DNA of 64,000 nt from CAIKNB01 sp041658705 (GTDB taxonomy: Bacteria > Patescibacteriota > Patescibacteriia > 2-12-FULL-60-25): positions 62,001-126,000 of the forward strand of contig JBAZZT010000003.1 of assembly GCA_041658705.1 (NCBI GenBank), in the 5' to 3' direction. The translations under genes were made by a program, and so were the position numbers. Positions within the stretch are counted from its first letter, which is position 1. Each line of letters begins with the position of its first letter. This document shows, in pieces, positions 41,913 through 50,781 of this stretch. Below the pieces are notes generated by a model. It worked only from the letters and a program-made list of their open reading frames with translations, searched no databases and was not told the origin of the DNA.

Positions 41913-42722
41913 ATGAAAGTCATTGGTGCCATCGGACATAAAAATTACACTTCGGAGACCAACCTGCTGAAGCGCAGAGCGTTCGCCGATTATTCGCGGC
42001 CTAAGATCGATTTGAACACCGAGCTCATCAAGCGGCTCAAGCTCAAGGGCAAGGAAAAAATCTTGGACGTGGGTTGCGGCAATGGGTCGTTGCTGCGCGA
42101 TATCCGGACGAAAAAAAAACATGTCGGCGAACTTTTTGGCGTGGAAATCGCGGAAGGTATCCTGAAACCCGGCATCCAAGCTGACCGCAAGCAAAAAACC
42201 AAGATCAAATATGCGCAGGGCGATGCGCGCAAATTGCATTTTCCGGACGATACTTTCGATATCGTCATCCTGAAGCACGTCTTGCACAACATCCCGGACC
42301 ACAAGAACGCGATCAAAGAATGTCGCCGGGTGCTGAAAACCGGCGGCAGGCTGGCTATCGTGTTGACCGGCAAAAAAACCCGGATGGTGCAAAGGGCGCT
42401 GCGGCCGAAGATCGCCAAGCTGCTAGGCATCAACTTTTTCATCGATCCCGAGAAGTACGTGAATTTGGAGAACATAAAATCCCAAATGGGCAAGAAGTGG
42501 AAAGACCTGCGCATCACGTCGCTCAAGAGCACGATGAAGCTCAAGAGCTCACAACCTTACGTTGATTACATCGACGCCGGACGATCTTTTTGGGGAAATA
42601 TCAGCGACAAAAAATGGCAAGAAGCAATGGACTTGGTGAGACGTTATTTGGACTTGATTATCAAACGTAAAAAAGTCATCCACGACATGACGACGTACGG
42701 AATCGTGGTGGCGAAGAAGTAG
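41913..42722 (+). CDS. Class I SAM-dependent methyltransferase
   Basis: 269 aa. Motif I EKILDVGCGNGSLLRDI, LFGVEIAEGIL, YAQGDARKLHFPDDTFDIVILKHVLHNIPDH and VLKTGGRLAIVL follow the Methyltransf_11 order (residues ~48-155). The C-terminal ~110 residues are Lys-rich and may bind an anionic lipid or glycan. Stands alone between the third paralog and a bidirectional terminator. Substrate unknown. Confidence 0.85.
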   Translation: MKVIGAIGHKNYTSETNLLKRRAFADYSRPKIDLNTELIKRLKLKGKEKILDVGCGNGSLLRDIRTKKKHVGELFGVEIAEGILKPGIQADRKQKTKIKYAQGDARKLHFPDDTFDIVILKHVLHNIPDHKNAIKECRRVLKTGGRLAIVLTGKKTRMVQRALRPKIAKLLGINFFIDPEKYVNLENIKSQMGKKWKDLRITSLKSTMKLKSSQPYVDYIDAGRSFWGNISDKKWQEAMDLVRRYLDLIIKRKKVIHDMTTYGIVVAKK

Positions 42723-42743
42723 GGCGTAACAAATTTAGAAAAA

Positions 42744-42789
42744 GTGCATTTCCTAAAAACCCGCGGCCGCGGGTTTTTAGGAAATGCAC
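42744..42789. terminator. Bidirectional terminator formed by a perfect 46 bp palindrome
   Basis: The sequence from 42744 to 42789 equals its own reverse complement. Its core CCCGCGGCCGCGGG is flanked by AAAAA on the left and TTTTT on the right, so a GC stem with T run is presented on both strands. It lies between convergent genes ending at 42722 (+) and 42823 (-). The outer part (TTTTAGGAAATGCACACTTA) recurs at 45556-45575. Confidence 0.85.
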
Positions 42790-42830
42790 ACTTAAGTTCA
42801 CTTAAGTTCACTTAAGTTCAACTTAAATTC
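42790..42830. repeat. Tandem decamer repeat ACTTAAGTTC
   Basis: Three exact head-to-tail copies (42790-42819) and one degenerate copy (42821-42830). Each unit is itself near-palindromic. The last copy contains the stop codon of the minus-strand hydrolase. Confidence 0.85.
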
Positions 42831-43719
42831 CGCGGCGCTTGAGCCAATCGAGATAGATTTTTGCGATGCGCTCGTTGCCGCGGGCGAGCATGCCGAGATG
42901 CGAGAAGTCGCGGAGGAATTTGAAAGTGGCGTCTTTTTGCGTCTGGCGGATCCAAGCGGCGAAGATTTTTTCTTTCTCCGGCGCATGTCCCGTGTCGCGC
43001 AGGCCGTTGACCAAAAGCACGGGCGGGATGTTGCGCGGACGTTTGATGGTCAGCGATGGCCATTCACGTTTGACCCGTGGATCTTTGGACTGGATGGCGG
43101 CCATGCGCGGCGCATACGGCATGACGTATCTTTTTTTGTAGACGGCTTTCCACTTATCCGCGAGAAAAGGCGAATCCCAAAGTTTGTCCAAAGCTTGATT
43201 CGAAATCACGTATGGTTTCGTCAGGTCGAGTTTAGGTGCGTTGGATTTGGGTTTGAAAAAATTCAGCGGTCCGGTGGCGGCATAGCCCAAGATAGCCGCA
43301 GTGCGCCGCGGCAAGATATCGGCGGCGAGTTTGAAGGCTTGCGGGCCGCCCATGCTCCAACCGAAAAAAACGATCTTGCGTGTCGACGGTATTTCGCAGG
43401 CGACCACCTTCGCGATCAAGGTCATATTCTTGCTTTGCGTCAGACGACATAGCGCGGCGTCGCTGCACGGAAACTCGCGTGAGGCGCAGGCCCAATCCAG
43501 GGTCACGACCTCGCGTCCCTGCGCGGCGAAAATCGGCGCCCAACCCGGACGGCCGTCGGGTGTCTCTGCCCAAACCCTTGAAGCATGTCCGCCGCCGTGG
43601 ATAAAAACCACGACCGCGGATGGCGTCGGCCGGACGGGGAAATAATGCTTATAGGCCATGACGTAAGGCTTTACGCCCACGCTGCCTTGTTTGACGATAT
43701 AAGCTCCTGGTTTGCGCAT
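42823..43719 (-). CDS. Alpha/beta hydrolase
   Basis: 298 aa. VVVFIHGGGHASRVW forms the oxyanion region, VFFGWSMGGPQAFKLA is the nucleophile elbow (G-x-S-x-G with Ser), VLLVNGLRDTGHAPEKEKIF carries the likely Asp and HLGMLARGNERI the likely catalytic His. A cap region lies between ~155 and 225. No signal peptide. Substrate not deducible; an esterase acting on acylated sugars would fit the locus but is a guess. Transcribed against the surrounding genes and divergent from the radical SAM gene. Confidence 0.8.
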   Translation of the reverse strand: MRKPGAYIVKQGSVGVKPYVMAYKHYFPVRPTPSAVVVFIHGGGHASRVWAETPDGRPGWAPIFAAQGREVVTLDWACASREFPCSDAALCRLTQSKNMTLIAKVVACEIPSTRKIVFFGWSMGGPQAFKLAADILPRRTAAILGYAATGPLNFFKPKSNAPKLDLTKPYVISNQALDKLWDSPFLADKWKAVYKKRYVMPYAPRMAAIQSKDPRVKREWPSLTIKRPRNIPPVLLVNGLRDTGHAPEKEKIFAAWIRQTQKDATFKFLRDFSHLGMLARGNERIAKIYLDWLKRRGI

Positions 43720-43738
43720 AAACGCTACGGTATCACGT

Positions 43739-43790
43739 TTGACAATTTTAGTATTTTGAGGTAATTATTACCAGTTCTTTTCCAAGGGAG
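43739..43790 (+). promoter_or_regulatory. Promoter and strong ribosome-binding site of the radical SAM gene
   Basis: TTGACA (43739-43744), 17 bp, TAATTA (43762-43767); then AAGGGAG (43784-43790) 4 nt before ATG (43795), 7 nt before the second ATG (43798). Confidence 0.65.
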
Positions 43791-43794
43791 CTAG

Positions 43795-45354
43795 ATGATG
43801 AAAGTTCTGCTGCTGTATCCCAATATCCAATCGGAGCAGATGCCGCCGACTTCGATCGCCATCTTTTCGGCGATCCTCAAGCAAGAAGGATTCGAAGGCG
43901 CGCTTTTCGACTCCACCGACTACGATGTCGAGACCGAGTTCGTGGACGCCGACGGCGCGCGCCGCAAGCTGGTTTCCGCCGAGCGCACCAAGATGGCCAA
44001 CCTGAACGTGCGGCCGTTCCCCATGCTGGAACGCGAGCGCAAGACGACGAGCGCCTACGACGATTTCCGTCGGTTGGCCGAGGCCTTCAATCCCGACCTC
44101 ATCGCCGTGACGGCCACCGAGAACATGTTCCCGATGACCATCAACCTGCTGCAGCACGTGGACGATCTGGACACCCCGGTCGTCTTGGGCGGCGTCTTCG
44201 CGACGTTCGCGCCCGAACTCGCGCTGCGCTGGAAAGAGATTGACATGCTGTGCGTGGGCGAGGGCGAGGACGTGTTCCGCGAGCTGTGCCGGCGCCTGAG
44301 CCGCGGGCAAGACTACGCGGACATCCCCGGCCTGTGGGTGCGCGACAAGCAGGGCGCAATCGTGCGCAACGGCATCGCGCCACTCACCGACAAAAACGCG
44401 AATCCGCTGCCCGACTTCTCGATCTTCCCCGACGGCCGCTTCTATCGGCCCATGGCCGGCAAGATCTGGCGCATCTTCCCCATCGAGACGCATCGAGGCT
44501 GTCCGTTCACCTGCTCTTATTGCAACTCGCCGGCGCAAAGCCGCTTGTACAAGTCGGCGGGACAGCGTTTCTTCGGCAAGAAGACGCTTGACAAGGTGCG
44601 CGAGGAGATCGTGTGGTGCCGCGACGTCTGGAAGGCGGAGTACTTCTTCTTCTGGGCCGACACTTTCTTTTCGTGGACGGACAAGGAGCTCGCGGCATTC
44701 TGCGAGATGTACAGCGAATTCAAGTTGCCGTTTTGGTGTCAGTCGCGGCCCGAGACGGTGACCGAACAGCGCATCCAGCTGCTCAAGGACGCGGGCGTCA
44801 ATCGCATGGGCTTCGGCATCGAGCACGGCAACGAGGCGTTCCGGCGCGAGATCGTGAAGCGCGACTATCGCAACGAAGCCGTGGTCAAGCGCATGAAGAT
44901 CCTGGGCGCGCTGGGCGTGGAGTTCTCGGTCAATAACATGATCGGGTTCCCCGACGAGACGCGCGAACTCGCTTTCGACACCATCCGGCTCAATCGGCAA
45001 GTCGCAAGCGACACTATGTCGTGTTCCATCTTCGTGCCGTTCCATGGCACGGGGTTGCGCGAGATGGCGGTCGAAAGGGGATACCTGCATCCCGACACCA
45101 TCTGCCCTACCAACAGCGACGACTCGGTGCTGCACATGCCTCCGCCCTACATGAGCGGCGAAGACATGAAGCGCCTGCGCAGGTGCTTCGTGATGTACTG
45201 CAAGTTCCCCGAGGAGCGCTGGCCGGAGATCCGTGAAGCCGAGGAGTTCACGCCTCAAGGCGACGCCAAGTGGCATGAGCTGCGCAAGGAGTTCGAAGCT
45301 ACGTTCTTCGCTCCACCCGAGACGGACATCGAAAAGGTTAACGCCGTCTCGTGA
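43795..45354 (+). CDS. B12-binding-domain radical SAM protein
   Basis: 519 aa. N-terminal cobalamin-binding-like Rossmann part (KVLLLYPNIQSEQMPPTSIAIFSAIL ... DLIAVTATENMFPMTINLLQ ... TPVVLGGVFATFAPE), residues 1-~180. The radical SAM core follows with the CxxxCxxC cluster motif in HRGCPFTCSYCNSP (~240) and a TIM-barrel region containing RMGFGIEHGNEAFRREIV. Members of this class methylate or rearrange unactivated carbons in secondary metabolites, lipids and sugars. GC-rich codons and a strong Shine-Dalgarno site differ from neighbouring glycan genes and resemble the lipoprotein genes at 6-10.6 kb, suggesting separate origin. Followed directly by a terminator. Confidence 0.85.
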   Translation: MMKVLLLYPNIQSEQMPPTSIAIFSAILKQEGFEGALFDSTDYDVETEFVDADGARRKLVSAERTKMANLNVRPFPMLERERKTTSAYDDFRRLAEAFNPDLIAVTATENMFPMTINLLQHVDDLDTPVVLGGVFATFAPELALRWKEIDMLCVGEGEDVFRELCRRLSRGQDYADIPGLWVRDKQGAIVRNGIAPLTDKNANPLPDFSIFPDGRFYRPMAGKIWRIFPIETHRGCPFTCSYCNSPAQSRLYKSAGQRFFGKKTLDKVREEIVWCRDVWKAEYFFFWADTFFSWTDKELAAFCEMYSEFKLPFWCQSRPETVTEQRIQLLKDAGVNRMGFGIEHGNEAFRREIVKRDYRNEAVVKRMKILGALGVEFSVNNMIGFPDETRELAFDTIRLNRQVASDTMSCSIFVPFHGTGLREMAVERGYLHPDTICPTNSDDSVLHMPPPYMSGEDMKRLRRCFVMYCKFPEERWPEIREAEEFTPQGDAKWHELRKEFEATFFAPPETDIEKVNAVS

Positions 45355-45360
45355 CCGCTT

Positions 45361-45394
45361 GCCCCGCGAATTAATTTTCGCGGGGCGATTTTTT
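45361..45394 (+). terminator. Rho-independent terminator after the radical SAM gene
   Basis: GCCCCGCGAA / TTCGCGGGGC arms, 6 nt loop, followed by GATTTTTT. Confidence 0.85.
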
Positions 45395-45405
45395 ATAGCT
45401 AGCTT

Positions 45406-45621
45406 GTAGACGGTAGACGGTAGACGGTAGCCAGAAAATATAAAAACAAATGTCATCCTCGAGCGAAGCGAAGGATCTTCCTATACCTTAAGGAATCTGA
45501 AGATTCTTCGGCCGTCAGACGGCCTCAAGAATGACACTCTCTTATTTTGTCCACCGTTTTAGGAAATGCACACTTACTGACCCCGCCTAGCCCTAAAGCC
45601 TGAAATATGTTAGGTTTTAGG
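45406..45621. repeat. Repeat-filled gap: TAGACGG words, dispersed element, small hairpin
   Basis: TAGACGG(TAGACGG)n words at 45406-45430; a TGTCATCCT-family element at 45451-45536 with GGCCGTCAGACGGCC inside; a fragment shared with the 42744 palindrome at 45556-45575; and a CCTAAAGCCT / AGGTTTTAGG hairpin at 45592-45621. Confidence 0.7.
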
Positions 45622-45635
45622 CAGACATCGCTATG

Positions 45636-45743
45636 CCCCGTTAGAAGTCCAGCGCATTGCGCGGATAATCAAACTGATTAATGGATTCCGGCTTCGCCTC
45701 ACTCATCAATAATTCAACTTTTTCTCCAGACTTTTAACGGGGT
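45636..45743 (+). promoter_or_regulatory. Long leader stem ending at the start codon of the epimerase gene
   Basis: CCCCGTTAGAAGT (45636-45648) pairs with ACTTTTAACGGGG (45730-45742), 12 of 13 positions, and the right arm ends 1 nt before the ATG at 45744. The arm would occupy the ribosome-binding region; no Shine-Dalgarno site is otherwise visible. Confidence 0.45.
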
Positions 45744-46835
45744 ATGCAGCGTTTTTTATTGCTGGTCGGCGCGCGACCGAATTTCATCAAGATCGCGCCG
45801 ATTTATAAAGCTCTCAAAGACCGGAGAGCTGAACTCAAACTCGTGCACACGGGCCAGCATTATGATTCTGCCATGTCAGAGATTTTTTTTCGTGAATTAG
45901 GCATCCCGGATCCGGATTTCAATTTGAACGTCGGTTCGGGCGAGCGACAAGAGATGACCAAAAAAATCGTGGACGGCCTGTTGCCCATCTTGCGCTCCGG
46001 AAATTTTGATTGTCTCGTGACCGTGGGCGACGTGACTTCGACCGCCGCCGGAGCCATGGCTGGGATTGTGGCCGGCGTGCCGGTCGTGCATGTGGAAGCA
46101 GGCCTGCGCAGTTTCAATTGGCGTATGCCGGAGGAATTGAACCGTATGATTGCCGATCATTATTCCAAGCTGCTCTTCGTGTCCGAACCGTCGGGGCTCA
46201 AGCATCTGGCGGATGAGAAGGTCATGGGGCAAGTGCATTATGTCGGCAACGTGATGATCGACACGCTGCGCCGCATGGAAAAATTGGCTGACGAGACGGA
46301 TATCTTGTCCAAGTTGAAGCTCGAAGCGCGCAAATACGGAGTCGTGACCTTACACCGTCCGGAGAACGTGGATGACCCAGCTGTCTTGCCGCAGTTATGG
46401 GGGTCGCTTGAGCAAGCCGCGCAGAAAATTCCGCTCGTTTTTCCCGTGCATCCGCGCACCACGGCCAAGCTCGCGGCGCTTGGGCTCAAGGGTTCCGCCG
46501 ACTTCAAGCTCATCGAGCCGATCGGTTACATCGACATGCTGGCGTTGGAAAAAAATGCGGCTTGCATCCTGACTGATTCCGGAGGTTTGCAGGAAGAGGC
46601 CACGGCTTTAGGCGTGCCGTGTCTGACCCTGCGCACCGAGACCGAACGGCCATCGACCGTCACGCATGGCACGAATGAAATCGTGGGCCACGACCGCGCC
46701 GCGCTTTTGGCTGCGCTGGATAAGATCCTGGCCGGTAATTGGAAAGCCGCGCAGCTGCCGGAACTGTGGGACGGCCATGCCGCCGAACGCATCGCGGAAA
46801 TCTTGATCAGTGAAGATGTGAAAAATAGTCCCTGA
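45744..46835 (+). CDS. wecB: UDP-N-acetylglucosamine 2-epimerase (non-hydrolysing)
   Basis: 363 aa, normal length. LLVGARPNFIKIAPIYKAL, LVHTGQHYDSAMSEIFF, HVEAGLRSFNWRMPEELNRMIADHYS, VTLHRPENVDD and LTDSGGLQEEATALGVPCLTLR are hallmark segments of WecB/MnaA. Reaction: UDP-GlcNAc to UDP-ManNAc via 2-acetamidoglucal. The right-edge dehydrogenase (62855) could oxidise the product to UDP-ManNAcA. The next gene, a glycosyltransferase, starts 41 bp after the stop. Confidence 0.92.
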   Translation: MQRFLLLVGARPNFIKIAPIYKALKDRRAELKLVHTGQHYDSAMSEIFFRELGIPDPDFNLNVGSGERQEMTKKIVDGLLPILRSGNFDCLVTVGDVTSTAAGAMAGIVAGVPVVHVEAGLRSFNWRMPEELNRMIADHYSKLLFVSEPSGLKHLADEKVMGQVHYVGNVMIDTLRRMEKLADETDILSKLKLEARKYGVVTLHRPENVDDPAVLPQLWGSLEQAAQKIPLVFPVHPRTTAKLAALGLKGSADFKLIEPIGYIDMLALEKNAACILTDSGGLQEEATALGVPCLTLRTETERPSTVTHGTNEIVGHDRAALLAALDKILAGNWKAAQLPELWDGHAAERIAEILISEDVKNSP

Positions 46836-46876
46836 ACTTGCTGCGCCACATTTTTTGTGGTCGAAGGACTACCCTT

Positions 46877-47902
46877 ATGGAGAAACAGAAACTTTTGTTC
46901 ATCACGCCGAAAATCAACATCAAGGATGACGATTTCGCTTTCACTAGCCTGTGGGCAAAAGCTTTTGCCGAAGCGGGTTTTGAGGTGCAAGTCATCTGCA
47001 TGCAAAAAGGCGAGAACACGCTCGACCTGCCGGTCTATTCTTTGGGCAAGGAAGAAGGTCTGCCGCGCTGGCGTTCGGTGCTGCGGTTCCAAAAATTGAT
47101 CATGACGCTGGATTACGACCGCGTCTTCGTGCACATGAGCGCGCGCTGGCTCGGCGCCGGATGCTGGTGGTGGTGGCTCAAACGCATCCCGACTTATCTT
47201 TGGTTCACGCATTACACCCAACCCGTTTCGCTCAAGCTCGGCGGACGTATGGTCAAAAGATTTTTTTGCGCCATGCAAGGCAGCTTGCCGCATTACGATA
47301 ACGACCCGCGCAAGACCGTGACGGGACACGGCATCGACACCGCGTTTTGGGACGTGCCGGAAGCGCTGGAAAGCGAGCGCGAACCCGCGAATCATCTTTT
47401 GGCTGTGCATCGCATCTCGCGTTCCAAGCGCCTGGATTTGGTGCTGCGCGCGCTCGAACTCTTGCCGGCGGAATATACCTTGACCCATTACGGTCGGCCG
47501 CAGGATCCCGGTGACGATGTGCAATATGAGCAAGAGATGAAACGGCTCATCGAATCGCCCAAACTCGCGGGACGCGTCAAGTTCATGGGTTCGGTGCCCA
47601 TGCCCGAGTTGCGCAAAGTCTATCCGCGTTTTCGCGTGATGGTGAACATGGTGCCCAAGACGATAGACAAGAGCGTGCTCGAAGGCATGTATTGCGGACT
47701 CACGCCGGTCATGGCGCGCGATCAAGCCGCGGCCATCGGTTATCCCACGGCGCCCGCGGACGAGACGCCGGAAAAAGTCGCGGAATATATCCGCGGCATG
47801 ACTTTGAACCCGCGCGAAGAACTGCGTCGCATGGTCATGGATAAACATAGTTTGAAGAGTTTGGTAGAAAAGATGGCGGTGTATATACGAGCGGGGAAAT
47901 AG
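46877..47902 (+). CDS. Glycosyltransferase (GT4-like)
   Basis: 341 aa from the ATG at 46877, which has AAGGA ~9 nt upstream; an ATG at 46838 directly behind the previous stop is an alternative. KLLFITPKINIKDDDFAFTSLWAKAFAEAGFEVQVICM opens the acceptor half; LLAVHRISRSKRLDLVLRAL and KTIDKSVLEGMYCGLTPVMARDQAA form a divergent donor half, in which the EX7E motif is weak. Follows wecB and probably shares its transcript. Sugar specificity unknown. Confidence 0.75.
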   Translation: MEKQKLLFITPKINIKDDDFAFTSLWAKAFAEAGFEVQVICMQKGENTLDLPVYSLGKEEGLPRWRSVLRFQKLIMTLDYDRVFVHMSARWLGAGCWWWWLKRIPTYLWFTHYTQPVSLKLGGRMVKRFFCAMQGSLPHYDNDPRKTVTGHGIDTAFWDVPEALESEREPANHLLAVHRISRSKRLDLVLRALELLPAEYTLTHYGRPQDPGDDVQYEQEMKRLIESPKLAGRVKFMGSVPMPELRKVYPRFRVMVNMVPKTIDKSVLEGMYCGLTPVMARDQAAAIGYPTAPADETPEKVAEYIRGMTLNPREELRRMVMDKHSLKSLVEKMAVYIRAGK

Positions 47903-47904
47903 AA

Positions 47905-48040
47905 CGAGTAACTAGCAACAAGCAACTAGCAACAAGTAACTAGCAACTAGCGACCAAACAAGTCAAAAGCATGAAAAAGGCGCAACTCGTTCAGCATGAC
48001 ATTTCACCTGACTTTAAGTTTTAAACTTTAAACTTTGAAC
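47905..48040. repeat. ACTAGCAACAAG words and TTTAAACTTT words
   Basis: Tandem ACTAGCAACAAG / AACTAGC words (47908-47955), then TTTTAAACTTTAAACTTTGAAC (48012-48033), the same word as at 15652-15680. No inverted counterpart is present here. The gap lies before the second amidotransferase gene. Confidence 0.65.
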
Positions 48041-48048
48041 TTTCTCCC

Positions 48049-49908
48049 ATGTGCGGTCTAAACGGATTTAATTTTCAAGACGCCGCCGCGCTGCATCGGA
48101 TGCACGCCGCGACCAAGCATCGTGGTCCCGACGACGAGGGTTTTTTCGAGACCTCGCAGATTTCGCTGGCGCATAACCGTTTGTCCATCATCGACCTCTC
48201 GCCAGCCGGTCGCCAGCCTATGACCACGCCGGACGGGCGCTTTACCGTCGTCTTCAACGGCGAAATCTATAATTATCGCGAGCTGCGCCAAGAGCTCGAA
48301 GCAGTGGGCGAGAAATTCATCTCGCACAGCGACACGGAAGTCTTGCTCAAAGCTTTTGCGCGTTGGGGCGAGGCGATGTTGCCGCGTTTGAACGGCATCT
48401 TCGCTTTGGCTGTGTGGGATCAGTCGGAAAGCCGCTTGCTGCTGGCGCGCGATCCGCTCGGCATCAAGCCGCTGTATTATCTTGAGCAAGGCAATAAGCT
48501 GATTTTTTCTTCGGAGGTCAAAGGCATCTTGGCGCACGGCGTGTCGCGCGGAATAGATCCTGAAGCGCTTAACCTGTATTTTCGTTTCCTGTATGTGCCG
48601 GGGCCGCGCAGCATGTTCGCCGGCATAAAAAAATTGCAGCCCGGGCATCTGCTCAAACTCCGCGACGGAAAAATCGAGATCAAGCGCTGGTGGGCGTGGG
48701 GAGAAGGGGAGTATTTAAAAGATAAAACTAGCGCGACGCAAGAAGTGCGGCGGCTGTTGCTCCAAGCGGTCAAGCGACAACTCGTCTCCGATCGGCCGCT
48801 CGGGGTGTTTTTGTCCGGCGGAGTGGATTCGTCGAGCGTGCTGGCGGCCATGCGGCAGATACAGCCTTCGGGTACGATCAAGACTTTTTCCGTGGGTTAC
48901 GCGGCGACGGCTGAAGCTGAAAAATATAATTCAGACGCGGAGCTGGCGCGGCGCACGGCGGATTTTTTCTCGACCGAACATCACGAGGTGACGCTGTCCG
49001 GCCGCGATGCGGCGGCCGTGTTCGAGGATTGCGTTTGGCACATGGACGAGCCGGTCTCGAATCACATCCAGCCGTCCACTTTCGTCTTGGCGCGTTTCGC
49101 CAAACCGCAGATCACCGTGGCTTTGGGCGGCGATGGCGGCGACGAACTCTTCGCGGGTTATGATCGCTACTGGCTCTCCGCTTTCGTCGATCGCGTGCGC
49201 GCCATTCCGGCGGCGTTGCGTCCGGCTTGGTTGTTGGGTTTGATCGAACAGGCGACGGGACGCGGCGGTTTGGCGGATAAAGTCGAACTGGCCCAAGGTT
49301 TGGGGCGCTTCTTCGGTTTCATCGGACAAAAAATGCCCGAGGCCATGGATTACATCCGTCCCGAGTCGCGGCAGCCTGCTGCCGGCGATGCGGCGTTCGC
49401 TCCGTATTTCGCGAGCTTGTGGCGCGACTTCACTAATCAATTCTTGGCCACCGACATCCAGACTTGGCTGCCCGACGAATCGCTCATCCGCAGCGACAAA
49501 TTGACCATGGCGCATGGTTTGGAAGAACGTGTGCCGCTGTTGGATCTTGAGCTGGTGCGCTTCGCTTTCCGTCTGCCTTCGCGGTGGAAATTGAATCGTC
49601 GCGGCCAAGGCAAAAAGATCATGCTCGACGCCATGCGCGACCTGTTGCCGCCGCACGTGCTCGCGGCCAAGAAGCAGGGCTTTTTTTCGCCGGCCGCCAA
49701 GTGGCTGCGCGGCGATATGCTGCCGTTCGCGCGCGAAGTCTTGTCCGACGGTTATTGTCCGGCGAGCGCGGAATATCTTGACCTGAACGCCGTGCGCCGC
49801 GATTTGGAAGACCATTTGACCAAGAAAAAATACGGTCTGAACCGTATTTGGTCAGCTATGACTTTCCAAGTTTGGTTTCGTCGTTTCATGACGCCGGGGA
49901 TTGAATAA
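48049..49908 (+). CDS. Asparagine synthase-type amidotransferase 2
   Basis: 619 aa. Glutaminase domain with nucleophile Cys2 (MCGLNGF), KHRGPDDEG and FNGEIYNYREL. Synthetase domain with canonical PP-loop SGGVDS (residues 256-261) and GGDGGDELFAGYDRY. Close in plan to the protein at 33408 but with a different C-terminal half. In the family such enzymes amidate a carboxyl group using glutamine and ATP. Placement before a methyltransferase series suggests glycan modification, though true asparagine synthesis is not excluded. Confidence 0.85.
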   Translation: MCGLNGFNFQDAAALHRMHAATKHRGPDDEGFFETSQISLAHNRLSIIDLSPAGRQPMTTPDGRFTVVFNGEIYNYRELRQELEAVGEKFISHSDTEVLLKAFARWGEAMLPRLNGIFALAVWDQSESRLLLARDPLGIKPLYYLEQGNKLIFSSEVKGILAHGVSRGIDPEALNLYFRFLYVPGPRSMFAGIKKLQPGHLLKLRDGKIEIKRWWAWGEGEYLKDKTSATQEVRRLLLQAVKRQLVSDRPLGVFLSGGVDSSSVLAAMRQIQPSGTIKTFSVGYAATAEAEKYNSDAELARRTADFFSTEHHEVTLSGRDAAAVFEDCVWHMDEPVSNHIQPSTFVLARFAKPQITVALGGDGGDELFAGYDRYWLSAFVDRVRAIPAALRPAWLLGLIEQATGRGGLADKVELAQGLGRFFGFIGQKMPEAMDYIRPESRQPAAGDAAFAPYFASLWRDFTNQFLATDIQTWLPDESLIRSDKLTMAHGLEERVPLLDLELVRFAFRLPSRWKLNRRGQGKKIMLDAMRDLLPPHVLAAKKQGFFSPAAKWLRGDMLPFAREVLSDGYCPASAEYLDLNAVRRDLEDHLTKKKYGLNRIWSAMTFQVWFRRFMTPGIE

Positions 49909-49926
49909 TTCCGCATTTCCGATTAA

Positions 49927-49938
49927 TATCTTGCCCAT
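49927..49938 (+). promoter_or_regulatory. Leaderless -10 element before the methyltransferase operon
   Basis: TATCTT (49927-49932) lies 6 nt before ATG (49939), 19 nt after the upstream stop. Confidence 0.45.
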
Positions 49939-50781
49939 ATGCAGAACCCAGAATTGAAATCTAAAGTCAGGACTTGGTGGAACGACCACCCGTTCGCTTA
50001 TCTTTTGAGCGTGGACGAAGAAGGCTCGTGGGAATTTTTCCGCAACGTGGATCGCAAGGTCATGAAGTGGATGTCACCCTGGGCGCATACGCGCTATCCG
50101 CTGTTGTCGAATTTGGTGGATTATAAAGCGCTCAAAGGCAAGCGTGTGTTGGATATCGCCTGCGGCACAGGTTGGACCACGGAGCAATTTGCGCGCGCCG
50201 GCGCAATCGTCACGGCCATCGACCTCACGCCTAACGCCGTCGAGCTGACCAAAAAGAGATTGGCGCTTTACGGTTTGCAGGCGACCGTGCTCGAAGCCGA
50301 CGCCGAACATCTGCCGTTCCCCGACGAATCTTTCGATTACGTCATGGCCTGGGGCTGTCTCATGCACACGCCCGACACCGAAGGCGCCATCCGCGAGATT
50401 CGCCGTGTGCTCGTACCCGGCGGCAAAGGCGGCGCTATGATGTACAACAAAAATTCCATCCATTGGCGCTGGGCGTTGTGGTTCGGCAAAGGCATCCTGC
50501 AAGGCAAGCTGCTCAAGCTGAAACCGCAGCAGTTGGCCAACCGTTACACCGACGGCGCCGATGTGGGCGGTAATATGCTGACCAAGTTCTTCACGCCCGA
50601 GGAGTTCGACAAAATGTTCTCGATCTTCAAGAGCCGCTCGGTCAAGATCTACGACCGACCTGAAGTCTGCGACAGCTTACCCACGCGGCGTTTGCCCTTA
50701 GGCAAATTCCTGCCGCGCTTCATCAAGACTTGGATCGCTTACCGTTTCGGGCAGACCGCCTGGATTGAATACGAAAAATAA
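49939..50781 (+). CDS. Class I SAM-dependent methyltransferase
   Basis: 280 aa. VRTWWNDHPFAYLLS opens the protein; motif I RVLDIACGTGWTTEQFA is near residue 75, VTAIDLTPNAVELTKKRL and ADAEHLPFPDESFDYVMAWGCLMHTPD follow, then VLVPGGKGGAMMYN. Methyltransf_11/25 layout, common in glycan loci. Its stop codon shares one base with the next start (TAATG), so both are translationally coupled. Confidence 0.87.
   Translation: MQNPELKSKVRTWWNDHPFAYLLSVDEEGSWEFFRNVDRKVMKWMSPWAHTRYPLLSNLVDYKALKGKRVLDIACGTGWTTEQFARAGAIVTAIDLTPNAVELTKKRLALYGLQATVLEADAEHLPFPDESFDYVMAWGCLMHTPDTEGAIREIRRVLVPGGKGGAMMYNKNSIHWRWALWFGKGILQGKLLKLKPQQLANRYTDGADVGGNMLTKFFTPEEFDKMFSIFKSRSVKIYDRPEVCDSLPTRRLPLGKFLPRFIKTWIAYRFGQTAWIEYEK

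Noticed and set aside
43768..45456. Minus-strand open frame of 562 codons
   Set aside because: Antisense shadow of the GC-rich radical SAM gene, which has the CxxxCxxC motif, promoter and Shine-Dalgarno site.
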